NCBI RefSeq assembly: GCF_001949145.1 | Contig: NW_019091490.1 | Coordinates: 1,145,798-1,209,797 of the forward strand | DNA length: 64,000 nucleotides | Direction of reading: 5' to 3' | DNA from: Acanthaster planci | Lineage: Eukaryota > Echinodermata > Asteroidea > Valvatida > Acanthasteridae | Shown: positions 21,675 to 35,029 of the stretch, one piece after another | Numbering within the stretch: position 1 is the stretch's first letter | Layout: every line of letters starts with the position of its first letter | Made by a program: the position numbers and the translations under genes | Notes under the pieces: generated by a model | What the model saw: the letters and a program-made list of their open reading frames with translations, nothing else | Told to the model about the DNA's origin: nothing | Database searches by the model: none

Positions 21675-24600
21675 ATGGCTCTGAACAACGTTGTGACGAG
21701 ACAGATCTGGCGACCGCTTGTGTCTCTGTCGTCGCTACGATTCCAAGGCACGGCATCGACAGCTGCGGCAACTGCGACACATATTTGTATCCTTTTAAAA
21801 TCATTTTGTTGGCTTTTGTGCATGTGATGTTCGGACAAAGTGGGCCCATGGCCATGGTTACCCTATTTTGTAAACCTGTTCCTCCTGCATTCAGACATTT
21901 TTCAGGCGTGTCAGGGTTATAGCCCTACTACTAGGCCAAATCCTCTAGAGCCACGAATCAGAAAAAAGCAAAACTCTGTAAATACGTATTGGAGTCAGTT
22001 TTGAGATAACAAGAGAAATTGTTCATTTTTTGGGACCAAAAAATAAAGACGAACACTGGGAGTTGGAACCCAGGGTCTTCTTAGTTACTCAGATAAGGGC
22101 TAGCTTCTAAAGGCTATACTTGGCCAATCTACCTTTGCCTGATTGCTCTAGCCGATCGATAGGCTGATCCAACTTAACTTCCCATATTTTGAAACAGTCT
22201 TTCACAATCGTGAATTAGAAAGAAAAGGTAATTGGGTTAAAGTAACAAACAAACAAATTGTGCAAAGATTGGTTGATTAGCAGCATCAACCATTTGTGCC
22301 CGACATTAGTTTGTCAGCCATCAACCCATCACACGTTAGTTGTTTTTTAAACAACCACAATTGAACTGATGCCATACAGTTAATCAGTTGGACGGCCAAT
22401 CATGTAGGTATTGAATGCAAACGTGGTGGTTGCACAGAGCCTGGTTCCAAAATGGCTGACCAGATGGTCCAAATCATCACTCATTCAGGTGGTGCCCCAT
22501 CATGAAGAAGCAGCAGAGCGCCCCCAATCGCTCTTGCACGCAGTCAATAGCCTCCACACCTCCCTAGTATTCTCTTTGACCCAGTTTCACCCCCAAGCCG
22601 ACCCTCGGGCCGCCGCTCGGCAAGCCCCACCAGAGAAGGTCCAGTTCGACTGGAAGGATGCCCTGAACCTGGAGTGTCACCTGACGGAAGAGGAGGCGAT
22701 GGTCCGGGACCAGATGAACGCCTACTGCCAGGAGAAACTGATGCCCAGGGTCCTGATGGCCAACAGAAATGAAGGTACAGGTGGTCGGAGGGCTTTGTGA
22801 GGAATGTACATAGCCCAGGTAGAGATGGGCTTATGACTGGCGTCGCTACCCTTCAAAATCATAGCTTGAGTAACCCCGGCCCTAATGTTCATGGCTTCAG
22901 GACTTCACAATTAGGATTGAAACTTAGTACATGTCTTGTGCTATACAATCTACTCTGAGTTTAGATCTTCGCAAAACAAAACGTCTAGAACAATATGTCA
23001 ACGTAGCTCACTCCTAAGACTATGAAATTTTCAAAATGCGTGACCTGCTCTGTGATAGTGAGCCATGAGGTTACTTGCTTTAATAATTTTGTTTCTGTTG
23101 GCACAAGAAGAGGCTTTTTGTTGTGATGTATCACTCAGTTTGGCATCCTGAAGAAACTGGACATTGTTTGGATGAGAAAATGTTGAGGATTCCCGTTGAT
23201 TCCATGATGCAAGGTTCTTTTTTTATTGCGACTCGCGACTCATTTTCTCTGAGCGGGCAGCATATTTCACGAGCCTTTGCACCATAAAGACAGGTGATTT
23301 GAATTTGAAGCATTACACTTCAGCAATTAAATTTTGAAAGCTAGGCTGTGTTGCTGTCAGTTGGAGTAGGAGAGAATGTAGTTAGAGATTGGAAACCGTA
23401 AGCAGTTTAATTTTTTTTTTTTGTATAACATGTTTCACTATTACACTTTTTTGGACTCTCAGAACCAAGTAGTGCAACTCCCCTAGTTAGTGGACCAATT
23501 AATCAACAAACCTTGGCCTGAAATGTGTGATTCCCTCCAACTGCTTTAAAACTCTTTGCCGTCATGTGAAGGTTGAGACAGTCTGTGATCGTTCCTGCTA
23601 TGGAGACCTGTCAGAGTCTTTTGGTTCACCTCAAAGTGTCCCAGTAATTAACGAAAATTGAATACATTGTGATTACTACCCGTTTCATAATGCAGTCTTC
23701 CACCGAGAGATAATGAATGAAATGGGCGCGCTGGGCGTTCTCGGTCCCACCATCAAGGGCTATGGGTGTGCTGGTGTGTCCTCAGTTGCCTATGGTCTGA
23801 TCGCCAGGGAGGTGGAAAGGGTTGACTCCGCCTACCGTTCGGCCATGAGCGTTCAATCGTCGCTGGTTATGCACCCCATCCATGCCTATGGTACGGAAGA
23901 ACAACGGCAGCTGTACCTTCCAAAGCTGGGTGAGAAAGTTGTTTGTAATTTCTTGTTTTTGTGGTATCTACATCAAATTTATGGGGACGTTGTGCACTTT
24001 TCAAAATTGTTCAGCCCGTTGACGGCGACGGACTGCCATAGCCACACACCGCACCTACATGTACTCATTCTATTCATCATCTAACTTGAGTTAGGCTTTA
24101 TTGGAAGCTATGAACCAGCCAACCTTATTTTGAGAATTTAAGCTTTAAAGTTTTAAGATTACTCAAACTTTACTTACTGACAGATTGAAAACTTTATTTA
24201 TAATTGCATCAAACAATAACTATTCAGATCGCGTAACTTACAGGTAGTGGGGTTTTTTGTTGACATTTTAAGCAACTGGTGAATTGGTTGGTGCATTCGG
24301 GCTGACGGAGCCCAACCACGGCAGTGATCCATCGGGCATGGAAACGAGAGCGCGGTACAATCCGGCTGGAAAGAGCTACACGCTGAATGGCTCCAAGTCA
24401 TGGTGAGATAGTTTTTATCTGATAGTAGTACGGAAATTATTGAGGCGAAGAAATGAAGGGAAAATTTCTTCTCACAGAACTGCCAGTTATCGTGTTATTT
24501 CAGGTTTTGTTTGTTGCATCTTTGTTTGACTGATACCATAGGGTTGTGAAAGACAAACATGGATGAAAAATGAAAATTTTTTTGAGGGGTATCGTATATC

Positions 24601-27600
24601 CAGTTAAAGAGGTATTCAATTATTTATGCGTCAAAGCAATTAAGGCATTCTCCTGATTATTAAAATATCATCTCATCTGTAAAAACCCCTTCACTCTGTG
24701 AAAACTGTGAGGAAAAAAATTGAAGATTTAATCGTGAAAGCCGTGAAAAGTCATGAAAAGTTAAAAGCCGTACTCTGGCTTTTATCATGTTTATATGTCT
24801 TAATTTCTTCATCCTCCGAGGATGCACACGTGGAAAATTCCATTAAAAAATTGTCATTTTATTCATGAACTCGTTGCTTTTGTTCTTCATAAAAGAAAAC
24901 AAATTTTTCCCCATTACAGTAACCTTGCATTTTCTTTGCCAGGTTTTTGACAACTAATTTCATTTCGACCTGTGAATAGCACTGAGCTCTGTTATAGAAT
25001 TCACCTTTGTGCTGAATTGCCTGAGTGTGGTACAAAATGTGAGCCTTGGATCGGGTGTGAATTTTTATTTTTCCGATTTGCACGAAGGATCACCAATTCC
25101 CCCATCGCCGATGTCTTCGTGGTCTGGGGCAAGAACGAGGCAGAGGGCGGCCGGATCCGGGGCTTCCTCCTGGAGAGAGGGTTGAAGGGGCTGTCCACGC
25201 CCACCATCGAGGGCAAGTTCTCCCTGCGTGCCTCAACGACGGGGCAGATCGTGATGGAAGATGTAGAGATTCCCGAGGAGAACATGCTGCCCAACGCCCA
25301 AGGGCTGGGGGTGAGCACACAAAGAAAAAAAGCCATTCCTCCTCTTTTAGGCCAGTCAAAAAGTAGGTTGCGTTTCCAGCAACCTGACCCCACCTGGAAG
25401 ACGACCCCTGGATGTAATTCCTGTGTCTTTTTTATTTATATTTTTTAATGGCTCAGCTGAAAAAATGGCTTTCTCTCCTGTTTGGAGCCATGACCATATG
25501 CTTTCTAAGTTACGACATTTTTTAACCAATCAACCAGGGAGTTTTAAATCTGACAGTCGCATGTTGGGAAAAACAAATCATCCCAAGTTAAAAAAAAATT
25601 AAAGGGCTGAAAAACCCCATCTTACTCACTCTGATTTTCTGTTTCATTGTTATAGGAAACGCAACAAACGTTTTGTTTGGCCATAGTGACAAGACTAGAA
25701 AGAGATAATGAACAGCCAGGAATTCCCTGCCCGTGTAGACGTTATTGGCTCAGGCTGGTTTTGTAACTTGATAGAGCCTTTTCATGTCAGGCTGTGAGAA
25801 ATTATTTTTCTGGGTATCGCCCAGCGTTCCTAGTGAGTGCTATTTCTTTTCATTACGAAGGATTAAGCTCTTTCGTGTCTTTTCTTTTCTTTTCCAGGGA
25901 CCCTTCGGATGTCTGAATAATGCCAGGTACGGCATAGCCTGGGGTGCCCTCGGTGCAGCCGAGTTCTGCTTGGAGACTGCCAGGCAGTACACACTGGACA
26001 GGTACACATCTGTTGTGCTTTGGGAAAATTTGGCAATTGCCAATAGGAGGAGATGTCCGTTCCTTGAAGTTTCACTTTGAGATGTTACAGTTATTTAATA
26101 ATTGACCAGTGTCACAGTGCAGTTGTGGCGTTGTCACAAAACGTACCACTTTGTGTATGCACGTTTAATGTTTTGACATATCCACTTGAATAAAGACACA
26201 AACTTTGGACTCAGGAAATTCTACAGGCATCGAACATTGCACTTCCAAAAAACACTGCAGTCACTACGGAGTTACAGTAAGATGCTACCAACGTAGCCAA
26301 CTTTAAACTCGCTCCTTTGCTCTGCGCAGGATTCAGTTCGGATCCCCGCTCGCCAAGAACCAACTTATCCAGAAGAAGCTGGCTGACATGCTGACCGAGA
26401 TATCCATTGGCCTGCAGGCTTGCGTGCAGGTGGGACGGCTCAAGGATGAAAACAAGTAAGCCGCATCATCTCCGGTTTTCAAGCCATTATATCCAGTCCG
26501 TTCCGGGTTGGCCTGCTTTCTCCCTATGGCTCTCCTTCACCTGGCCCTGTCTGCAGCATCCCTTGCTTTGATTTCATGCAATCACATGTAGAGTTGCTAC
26601 CCAGTCAGTCACAAGCCACTGCAAGTCACCACAAGTCAGTCACTAGTCATGCAGCCAGAAGTCAACTCAAAAGCTTTTTAAATGAATGGCATTCCTTTAG
26701 TTCCGCCTTAACTTGTGAAATGACTTGTGAGTTGACTTGTGGACTGACTTGTGACTGAAGATCTACAACTCTTATCGTTTATCATCTGACTTGGAGCTGT
26801 GCCATGTCTTGTGGGGTCGACCAACAAGTATGGGTCCACACTTTGGTACATTGCGCACCTCTTGACCCAGTTGGTACAATCCTTTCTCTCCACTTGACCC
26901 AACCACCCCAGCCCATGCCCCCTTAACCCGATGTCGATCGCCTCCACTCCAACTCTCTCCTCAACTCCACACTTGACAGCCTGTCGGCCAAAGATACAGT
27001 GCCACCCGGAAATTGTCATGACTGAGCACAGTTAAACAAAAACCTTGTTTCGGAATTTGCTTGGTGCTCAACAACAATGAAGGGGGGAACCAGACTCCAG
27101 CGATGTATTATCCATGGCACTCTGATCAGTAACCTGTTTTTGCCAAGCAGACTTTTTTGGCACTTAGCAGATTTCTGTGCTCTGTAGAATGGGCACCTAG
27201 ATCAAATGCCCGCAGTAGTAAGCATGTTTGGCTTGGGTTAGAGTTTTCAACTGAATGTGCACAAATTTGTCACATACACTCACTGGGAGAGTACCATCAA
27301 GGTGCCGTGCAGTATTAATGAACCTTGTCATTTTTGCCATGGTGGAGGTGGTTAGTCAGATCCGACTGATCGATGAACCACTTTTTGTATCTGGGCCAGG
27401 ATTGCACCGGAGATGATCTCCATGATCAAGCGCAACTCCTGCGGTAAGGCGCTGGACATCGCCCGGATGGCACGAGACATGCTCGGCGGTAACGGCATCT
27501 CGGACGAGTATCACGTCATTCGACATGTCATGAACCTGGAAGCCGTCAACACATACGAAGGTGAGACACTGGTTCGGTTTGGACATGATGGACTGCCATC

Positions 27601-28272
27601 CCATTCAAAAAGGAATAGACATATTCTCAGTCATTCCATGCCAAGGAAACCAGAGATCAGTGCTGGCCTGGTGAGCTGCAGTCACGCTTTCATTGAGGTT
27701 AAAGAGTCGTGTTAATTGCCTTGACGGCATGGAGGATATTGTAGCTTACCAAACTGGATAAATGAGTAAGATTCAAGAATACTTGCAACATCTTGCACGA
27801 GTGTGGTATTTACACAAGTGATGATATTTCTTCATTTTGGATTTGCCCTGCCCGACGTGTATTTAACACTGTATATTCAGTGTGCCCCTGAAAGCTTGTG
27901 AAAAAACCCCCAAGCGTACTCGGGTGGGACTCGAACCCACGACCTCCTGCTTACTAGTGCAAACGTCTTAACCACTCGACCACTGAGCTTGCCAGTGTCG
28001 GCTGGCTGGTTCGAATCGAACGTAGCAGCGGGTACCGCAAACAATTAAGGAGATATTTCCTCGAGATTTATCAATACTGTGCTGCAAAATGGCGAGTATT
28101 GTACATCTAGAGTAAAGAGAACAAGTGAATGTGAAAAGTGTGGAAAGAGCTGTCGTTAAACTCTCACTTTTGTCTTCCCTCGGATTCTCTTTTTGCAGGT
28201 ACACACGACATCCATGCCCTGATCCTGGGACGAAGCATCACGGGACTCCAAGCCTTTGTCCCCCCCAAGTAG
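21675..28272 (+). CDS. GCDH: glutaryl-CoA dehydrogenase, mitochondrial
   Basis: This FAD-dependent mitochondrial matrix enzyme oxidatively decarboxylates glutaryl-CoA to crotonyl-CoA in lysine, hydroxylysine and tryptophan breakdown. Exons are 21675-21786, 22598-22774, 23696-23929, 24273-24402, 25088-25310, 25898-26001, 26330-26455, 27400-27560 and 28199-28272. They total 1341 bp (446 aa; human 438) and every junction is in phase. The N-terminus [20 protein letters not shown] is basic and hydroxylated, like a mitochondrial presequence. Recognisable blocks are [33 protein letters not shown], the FAD/substrate block [50 protein letters not shown] and [16 protein letters not shown]. The catalytic-base Glu of YEG is residue 422 (27557-27559). 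It is closest to GCDH among acyl-CoA dehydrogenases. The exon 1 donor (T|GTATCC) is weak but gives the right phase. The enzyme looks intact. Confidence 0.97.
26603..26757. repeat. inverted array of (C)AAGTCAC / GTGACTTG motifs
   Basis: The left arm has repeated CACAAGTCAGTC motifs and the right arm has their inverse (GACTTGTG repeated). They flank a centre AAGCTTTTTAAATGAATGG that resembles AAACTTTTCAAATGGACTG at the centre of the element at 41359-41518. It is probably a related foldback element, in a GCDH intron. Confidence 0.6.
27901..28000 (-). mobile_element. tRNA-derived SINE fragment in GCDH intron 8
   Basis: On the minus strand an A-box-like TGGTCGAGTGGTTAAGACG (27967-27985) is followed by a B-box GGTTCGAGTCC (27927-27937), and a T6 run at 27901-27906 could terminate pol III. 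The head resembles Leu/Ser tRNAs, but I cannot fold a complete acceptor stem, so I call it a SINE rather than a tRNA gene. Confidence 0.65.
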
Positions 28273-28870
28273 ATTTAGAAGCCCGAGCATTGAGCAATGA
28301 GCATAGCAGCTAAGCTATCGAGTGCTTAGTGAATATCACCGGCATAGAAGCCTGCAGACAGCTTGTCTCCAGAAATAAGTGGGCAGCGTACCTCAAGGGG
28401 AGGATATGTAGGGCCAGAATTCTTTTAGCACTGCTAAAACAGTTAGCATGAAAAATGTGCTTACTAAGCAGAAAACCGTGCTCTGGTTAAGCACTATCTC
28501 GAATATGCCGATACATGTAGTTGCATGGGGATGGAGATTTGTGTTGCAAGGTCACTGATTTAATTAACTTCCTGTTGGAATTAATCTTGCTTTTGCTGTG
28601 CTTATTGCTCACGGGGTCTGTGAAGCAGATGGGAGGCTCTGTTAGCGCAACATCGGTTGTTAAGCAGGGCTGTAAATTAGGCATGCCCATTAAAATTTTT
28701 GTTTCTTAAATTTTTTTTTCTGCTACCAAATTGCATCGCCGCCATGTCTACAGCATTTGACCCCTGAACTGTACTCATGCGTGTGTCTGTAATATGATAC
28801 TCATGGATTTTATTCCAAGCCAGTACATATTGTAAGGAAAGGTGCTCAGTTTGGCGTGAAGTAACTTTAT

Positions 28871-29120
28871 ATTTATCTTCAGGCGAACTTGAATTCTGAT
28901 TGGTTGATCCATAGCAACCAACAGTATGATATATAACTCCATTGCACGCTTCATACAAACCCGGCGTAATGCGCTGTTCTAACTCGTTGCATTGTGCTAT
29001 TTTTATGCTAAAAGCGAAACGTGTAACTGCAAAATTTACTTTAAATGCAAAGGTGGCGCATTTGCATGCAGAGGCCCCTACAACATCTTTACTGTGTGTC
29101 AAGTTTGCTTGAAGATAAAT
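28871..29120. mobile_element. MITE with ATTTATCTTCAGGCGAACTT termini
   Basis: The left end ATTTATCTTCAGGCGAACTT is the near-perfect inverse of the right end AAGTTTGCTTGAAGATAAAT (two mismatches). The element is about 250 bp and non-coding. No target duplication is evident. Confidence 0.65.
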
Positions 29121-29412
29121 TGGTTATCACGCTTGCGCTCGTTGAACACAGAATAATGTAGCCTTCTGTGTCCCGTATACCACTCAGCTGAAACTCACAC
29201 TCGTGTGATAACTAATTATGTATATATATATTGAGGGGACTCTTCCAGAATTCCAGACGAGTGGGAGAGTGCATTGTGACAATTGTGTTACGTTTGACAA
29301 TCTGAAATGAAAAGTCAAAAGGCCAAAGTCTCTGCCCTTGTCATCTTTGTGCAGGGGAAAAAAAAAAGCTAGCATTGTTGGTGTGTTCTTCCACACAGAT
29401 TTACTCAAAACC

Positions 29413-29418
29413 AATAAA
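29413..29418 (+). terminator. candidate GCDH polyadenylation signal
   Basis: A canonical AATAAA lies about 1.1 kb after the GCDH stop. Nothing else supports its use. Confidence 0.3.
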
Positions 29419-29656
29419 AATTAACGTACGATTCCTTGCTGTCTTCAAGACCTCATCCTTATCTTAAACAATGGGGCATATCAGCATCATTTCTTAGTTT
29501 TCCAACCCCCCCCAGAATGCTCAAGGTACATGTATCCTGAACAGCGTGCTGCTATTGAAGATAAAGCTGATATTCAGATGCCATTATATTTTTTTCCCTA
29601 TATTTTGTACATGTTCCTGTTACCTCCTGAAATTGAAATGTGAGATATGTACATAA

Positions 29657-29747
29657 GTATTCTATATTCTAATTCTCTATTAGAATATATTCTATTCTAT
29701 TGTATATTCTATGCAATAGAATATACAATATTCTATTGTATATTCTT
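29657..29747. repeat. AT-rich local inverted repeats
   Basis: Runs of TATTCTATTC and their inverse (GAATATACAATA) alternate here and could form hairpins. The stretch has simple-sequence character. Confidence 0.7.
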
Positions 29748-32700
29748 AATGTTGTGAAGTTTATCTTATACGAACCGAAAAGCCTCAGATGGTAAATTGT
29801 AGCCAAGTTTGGCAGAAGCCATGTCGGTGACTTTGAATCACGTCAAATGTAGTTAATGACATCATGTTGTACCCAAAAATGCATTGCTATGTTTAAGCCT
29901 CAAGTATGAAAACGTGTTGTGAAGAAAAGATACTTGGAACTTCAGTGAGGGCGCTGTTTACTTTTAGTGGTAGACATCAGAACAATGAGGCACGTTGCCG
30001 CTCTTGTCCTGAATGGAAATTGATAATTTGATGAACTCCACACTTCAATTTCCATTACGAGTGGTAAAGAAAGAACCTCTAAAGTTCAAAGCAAATCCCT
30101 CAGAACTCTTTAGGCCAGTGTTAACCTACAACGAAGTGAATCTAGTCCTCAAGGAGTGGACATAATGTACACTTGACCAGTTGAATTTCAAGAAATATTT
30201 GGAAATTTTTTAAATGTATTTTTGTTATGGGAAAATAGCTGCTTTTTCCAATCTGAATTCAACATGCTTGTTTACTGTGTTACTGTGTATTATGTTATTT
30301 GCGGAATTTATCCAAGTAATCCATTGCAGTGAAAAATAAACCAGAACAAGCATGGAAGACACCCAAGAAAAAGTCATATTTGTATATCTATCTTCAAAAA
30401 AGAACATCACTTTCTGACAGTGAAGCAATTACATTCTTCACGTACATGTACTAACCAAATCACAAAACCAAGCTTGGCAGAAGAAATGCAACAGAGTGTT
30501 AAAAATGACCAAAGTGTTAAACTTTATTCGAAACTTGCACGTGTCTGTACATATATCGTGAAGTTCATAGTTTCCATTTCTCACAATTCTTCCAATCGTT
30601 ATCACATGTTAACTGCCGCTATGGTGACAAATGACCAGAAGTAGCGTTGTGCTAACCACAACCTCGAGTACCAAGATACAAGACAAAACATTCCTTGCAA
30701 TGTAGACAAATAATTGTGGCCTGGAAGAAAGGATTGCCCAGATAATGAACAAATCAACGGTTTCCCTCTGGCTTCACCATACGACGCGGCATTCCCCTCA
30801 AAAGAAATGAAAAGAGTCATTTTTGTTTGTATGGTAGCCCGATACAGTTCACCTTCTTTTTGAACACGTCTGCAGACAGGAAATGAGGGTATCAAGGACT
30901 GTATTTCCATTGTTACACCTGTTTCGTGACATTCAATTGTGGGTCTTTTGTTGTTCAATAATCCAGTGCAATTGGATGGGTGTGAACTCGCGAAGTATGT
31001 CTTTTGCATTATTTTATCACAGCATGGATACATGCATTTCAAGTTGTGCATACGAAGGGTTTCAGGAACTCTGTTTTTCATTTGGCAAATGTGCAAGTTT
31101 AGATTCTGTGAAGCGATTGAACAAAATTGGAAATGTATTAGGCATTTTTTGGATCAATAATTAAAATATACATATACACATGTACAAGAATGACTAACAT
31201 GAGCCTTTAGTGTTACCTCATAAGAAACCTTCCCATGAAACTAAACCATATGCACATTCTTCAACTACAGCCAGTTTGAACCGGTTGAATCTGCCTTGAA
31301 CCGGTTCAATCCGGATTGGAACCAACACTCATATACATGTATTTTCTTACTATGGACAAAACAGGTCGCTAAATCTATTCGTAATCCGAGTGAAACCATG
31401 TCTTGCATTGTACCAAACAGTACTAAGGTATATTTACAAATGTATGCAAATTTATGCATATTTCTTTATCATTAAACTACATTTCTTTTCACACCACAAA
31501 TTATTACAATTCCATTGTTTCTGTATTCTTAAAAAGAAATTCCGCCTATGTGCATACAGTAGTTTGGAGTAAGGCAAACTTTTTCCTGTGTACTGTGTAA
31601 AAATATTTCTCTAGTTTACAGGAGAAAAAACCATTAATATCAATTTTGTTTTAAGGGGAACTTGGCACGCAAATTTTCCATAAACACAGGGACACAACAT
31701 TTAAAAGGGTAAGTCTGGTATAAAAGAACTCTGCTTTTGAGAGATCATTTCACCGAGTACAGAAACACAAGTAATGTTTTCACTAAAACAACCAAAGCTT
31801 CCACAGCATAAAGTTTTTTTCATGTAAGGATCAACAGAGAAGCTCAAAACTTTATTGATATAACGAGAACCATTAAAACCTTCCGAACATGCATAAGTTT
31901 AAATAAGCAAGCTGATTGAACAAAAAAATTGTATGAACAAAAAAAATGGAACTTTACAAGTTATGCTACAAGCACCATATTCGACAACCTCAATAAAATT
32001 TGAAAATTCAGACTCCTTCAAAATTGGGCATATAAAAACACAAAAAAACCACCTCTCCACATAAACAAAAAACAGATTAGAGTTTGATCAAAAGTACAAA
32101 ACTTATGTACATGCCCAGAATAATTAATGTTACAGATATTGTTTAATAAATTTAAGAGGTCGAGCAGACCTTCCCTGGAAAAAAAAATTGTAACAGCTGG
32201 AAAACTGAACGGTGCAGTTCAGGCCGTACTCGGATCTTCACAGAAACTAAGTAAAAAAAAAAGATTAGCCTGAAATCAAGTTTGCAGAAATGACCTCCAA
32301 GGTCTTGAGGACACCCAGCCTCTGCAAATCTTGATGAATGTTTGTCTATTATAGCTGTGCCGGTAACAAAATAACTTGATGACATCTCTCCAAACAAATT
32401 CACAGTGTACATTTTCATACTCGCTTGATTTCAAAAGCTGTGATAAACCTCTTCCAAGGTTTCCTGTTCTTGTTCTTCAATCGTCAAATTTTAAAATACG
32501 AAATGATAAAGATTGGGTTTAGAAAAATGGACGTGATACAAACCAAAATGTCAAATTTGAAAACCATTTTCACAAAGTCCAATATTTTCACTATTTGAAA
32601 GGCTCGAGGGGGTTGCTTGGAAACAACAGGTCACCAACTAATGCGTCATATGTATTGCCTGCAGCTGGTTCCCAGCTGAATTTATTTGGCAATGACAACT

Positions 32701-33468
32701 TGCAAAGCAAATTTTGTCTCTCTCTGTTATCTCTCTTTTTTTTTAATAATAATCTTCAAAAAAGGAGCCCTGGACACAACACGGGGGAAAGTAAAATAAC
32801 CTGTGATCTCTTGGCTTTGAGTGTACATGTATTTTTAAAATCAAATACTAGCATTTGAAATGTCATAATCTGAAGCTTTATGAATGATATATTTACATGG
32901 ACATGGTAAGTGTGACATATACAGTAACATATGCATCATGAAACTTGAAGGAAATACTGGACACTTTAATTGTTCACGATTTGAGCTTTCCAGACAAAAT
33001 GAAAAATCAACATGAAACTGATGTCACACTACTGGAAAAAAAATCTGCATTTTTCAATATATTAAAATAACGTCTCCCTCGGTACATGTTATCTACACAA
33101 TCTCCAATCTACTGTACATGTACATGGAAGCTGATGAACCTGCATAATTAAATATTGCAATGGTAAAACCAGCAGCTACTGGATGAAAGGGTACCAGCTA
33201 GTCCTAAGAGATTGGGTGCTTTTGTATATAATGAATTATTCATATAATTCTCTGTCATCTGATTGGTTCTCATGGAACACCAATGTCAAAGGTTGATAAA
33301 ATCAATACAATAACACCTCTAGTTGAAAGCAGTCCTATATGTTCAAATCGTTGTACACGTATCTTATTTCAGTACAGAAACTAGATGTTTTGTCGTAATA
33401 AACTAGACTTGTCCAAATGTAGAAATGTACATTAATATTTTTCTCAAGTTGTCAATTTTTTAGACTGT

Positions 33469-33877
33469 GGCAGTGTTGAGTACTTTTCCAGTACCAAGTT
33501 TTCTGCCAAATATTTAACTAGTTTATAGGAGGGACCAAAGCTAAAGTACATGGATATATTTGATGGTACATGCACACAGGTAAGATTACAAAGTAAAATG
33601 ATGATTTCAGATTATCACAGTTTAATAAAAACTAAGCTTTTAGGACAAAAGTACTCGAAAAGTACTCGGCCAAGCTCTTTCTGAGTACTTTTCTCTTTAA
33701 AACTTAAATTTTACAACACTGGGAGTGTCTTAAGTCTTATGTCTAGTTTGTAATCTTACCTTTGCATATTTACCATCAAATATTAATGTACTCCAGCTTC
33801 ATTCCCTCTTACCCAGTTCAATATTTGGCAGAAAACTTTGGTACTCGACAAGTGCTTGACTACAACATTGGCAGTGT
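33469..33877. mobile_element. 400-bp palindromic element, CAGTGTTG family
   Basis: The two halves are inverse copies. Left: GTACCAAGTTTTCTGCCAAA, GATGGTACATGCACACAGG and GGTAAGATTACAAA. Right: the inverses TTTGGCAGAAAACTTTGGTA, TTTACCATCAAA and TTTGTAATCTTACC. The word GGCAGTGT occurs at both ends (33469-33476 and 33870-33877) and may be the 8-bp target duplication. The left terminus appears shortened relative to the right. A second copy of one half lies at 63459-63713. Confidence 0.75.
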
Positions 33878-34350
33878 CTATGTTGACAAGTTTATCTTTT
33901 TTTTTTCTCAAAGTATTCCAGCTTTGTGAAGAATCTAAAATACCAACCCGTTTTGTTGCATTTTCATTCACAGTTTAGTATTTACAGATGACACTTCTGC
34001 AGATTTTCTTCCTTGTGGTTTTCGTCCAATCACAAGAGACGTTAGATGTTCATCGAGGAGTCATCTTATCCCCTACACCTTGGACAATATCTGAAGTGCA
34101 AGCTTTACCGGTATTTCTGTGCAAAGGCATCGCATTTTCAGATCCCTGCCTTGAATTACGTACTGTCATTTTTGTTGACATTTTTATGAGACAAGTAGAA
34201 AAAAAGAGTGAAATGAAATCGGATCAAAGGCATTGGGCACACATTTCAAAACTGAAGGTGGACAGGAAAAATCACATTGAGAGTAATTACAAATTTGAAA
34301 ATATCAAAACCCAACCCTTGAACACGGTGATCATTTAAAATTAATTAAAG

Positions 34351-34356
34351 TTTATT
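34351..34356 (-). terminator. candidate USP24 polyadenylation signal
   Basis: A minus-strand AATAAA lies about 0.67 kb downstream of the USP24 stop codon. Usage is unproven. Confidence 0.35.
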
Positions 34357-35029
34357 GTTCTGTGACGTTCTCTCTTAACAGTAAAATATGGATGTACAAC
34401 TGTACGGTATTCTGTCAGTCCTCATACAATTATTGCTTCTACACACTACAACCTACATTTGAATAAAAATAAAGTCCACTTCCGCGTCCAAACTGGCTAG
34501 AAAAAAAAAGAAATGTCCGGGCAACACACAAAGTGCGCTTTCTGGTTAATGGAGAGATTAATTCTGCTGGGTACCGGTGACAGGCTTTCTGACTGTGGTT
34601 AAGGTACAGTACTTCATCTGAATAAAACTGATGTGCTTACCCTTGGCTTACCCAGTACTGCAATCGCATCTCTGGGGCTGTCTGTTTGGATGGCGATAAT
34701 TACCGGTTCACTGTGAAAATGCCATGTTGGCGGCAGAGGGTGCTCTCAACACTTTGTTACACATCTTGAGTAACTCCAAGTCTGGCTAAATTCTTCATCA
34801 CAATCACAGCCTTGGAGGCGTCGACCTTGGACCTCTTCAGTGCTAGGCTTAATGCCAGCGATGCTTTTGCAATGTACTACATCGATCAAAGATGCCTTAA
34901 AAACTTGGAAGTGGCCTGGTTTCTTCTGAAATGACCTCTGTGATGACCTCTAATCCTTGTGATGACCTCTGACCGCTGTGCTGGCCTCTGTGACAACCTT
35001 CTGTCTCCTCATTCTTCAATGGACAACTG

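Larger units (their letters stand above)
28273..35029. other. 3' UTRs and intergenic DNA between convergent GCDH and USP24
   Basis: This 6.8-kb stretch between the two stop codons has no supported coding region. It contains a TIR element (28871-29120), an AT-rich inverted repeat (29657-29747) and a 400-bp foldback element (33469-33877). A short imperfect TGATGACCTCTG repetition at about 34930-35000 lies just past the USP24 stop. Confidence 0.7.

Noticed and set aside
27901-28000. Possible functional tRNA gene
   Set aside because: The A and B boxes are present, but I could not form a complete acceptor stem and cloverleaf, so a SINE is the better call.
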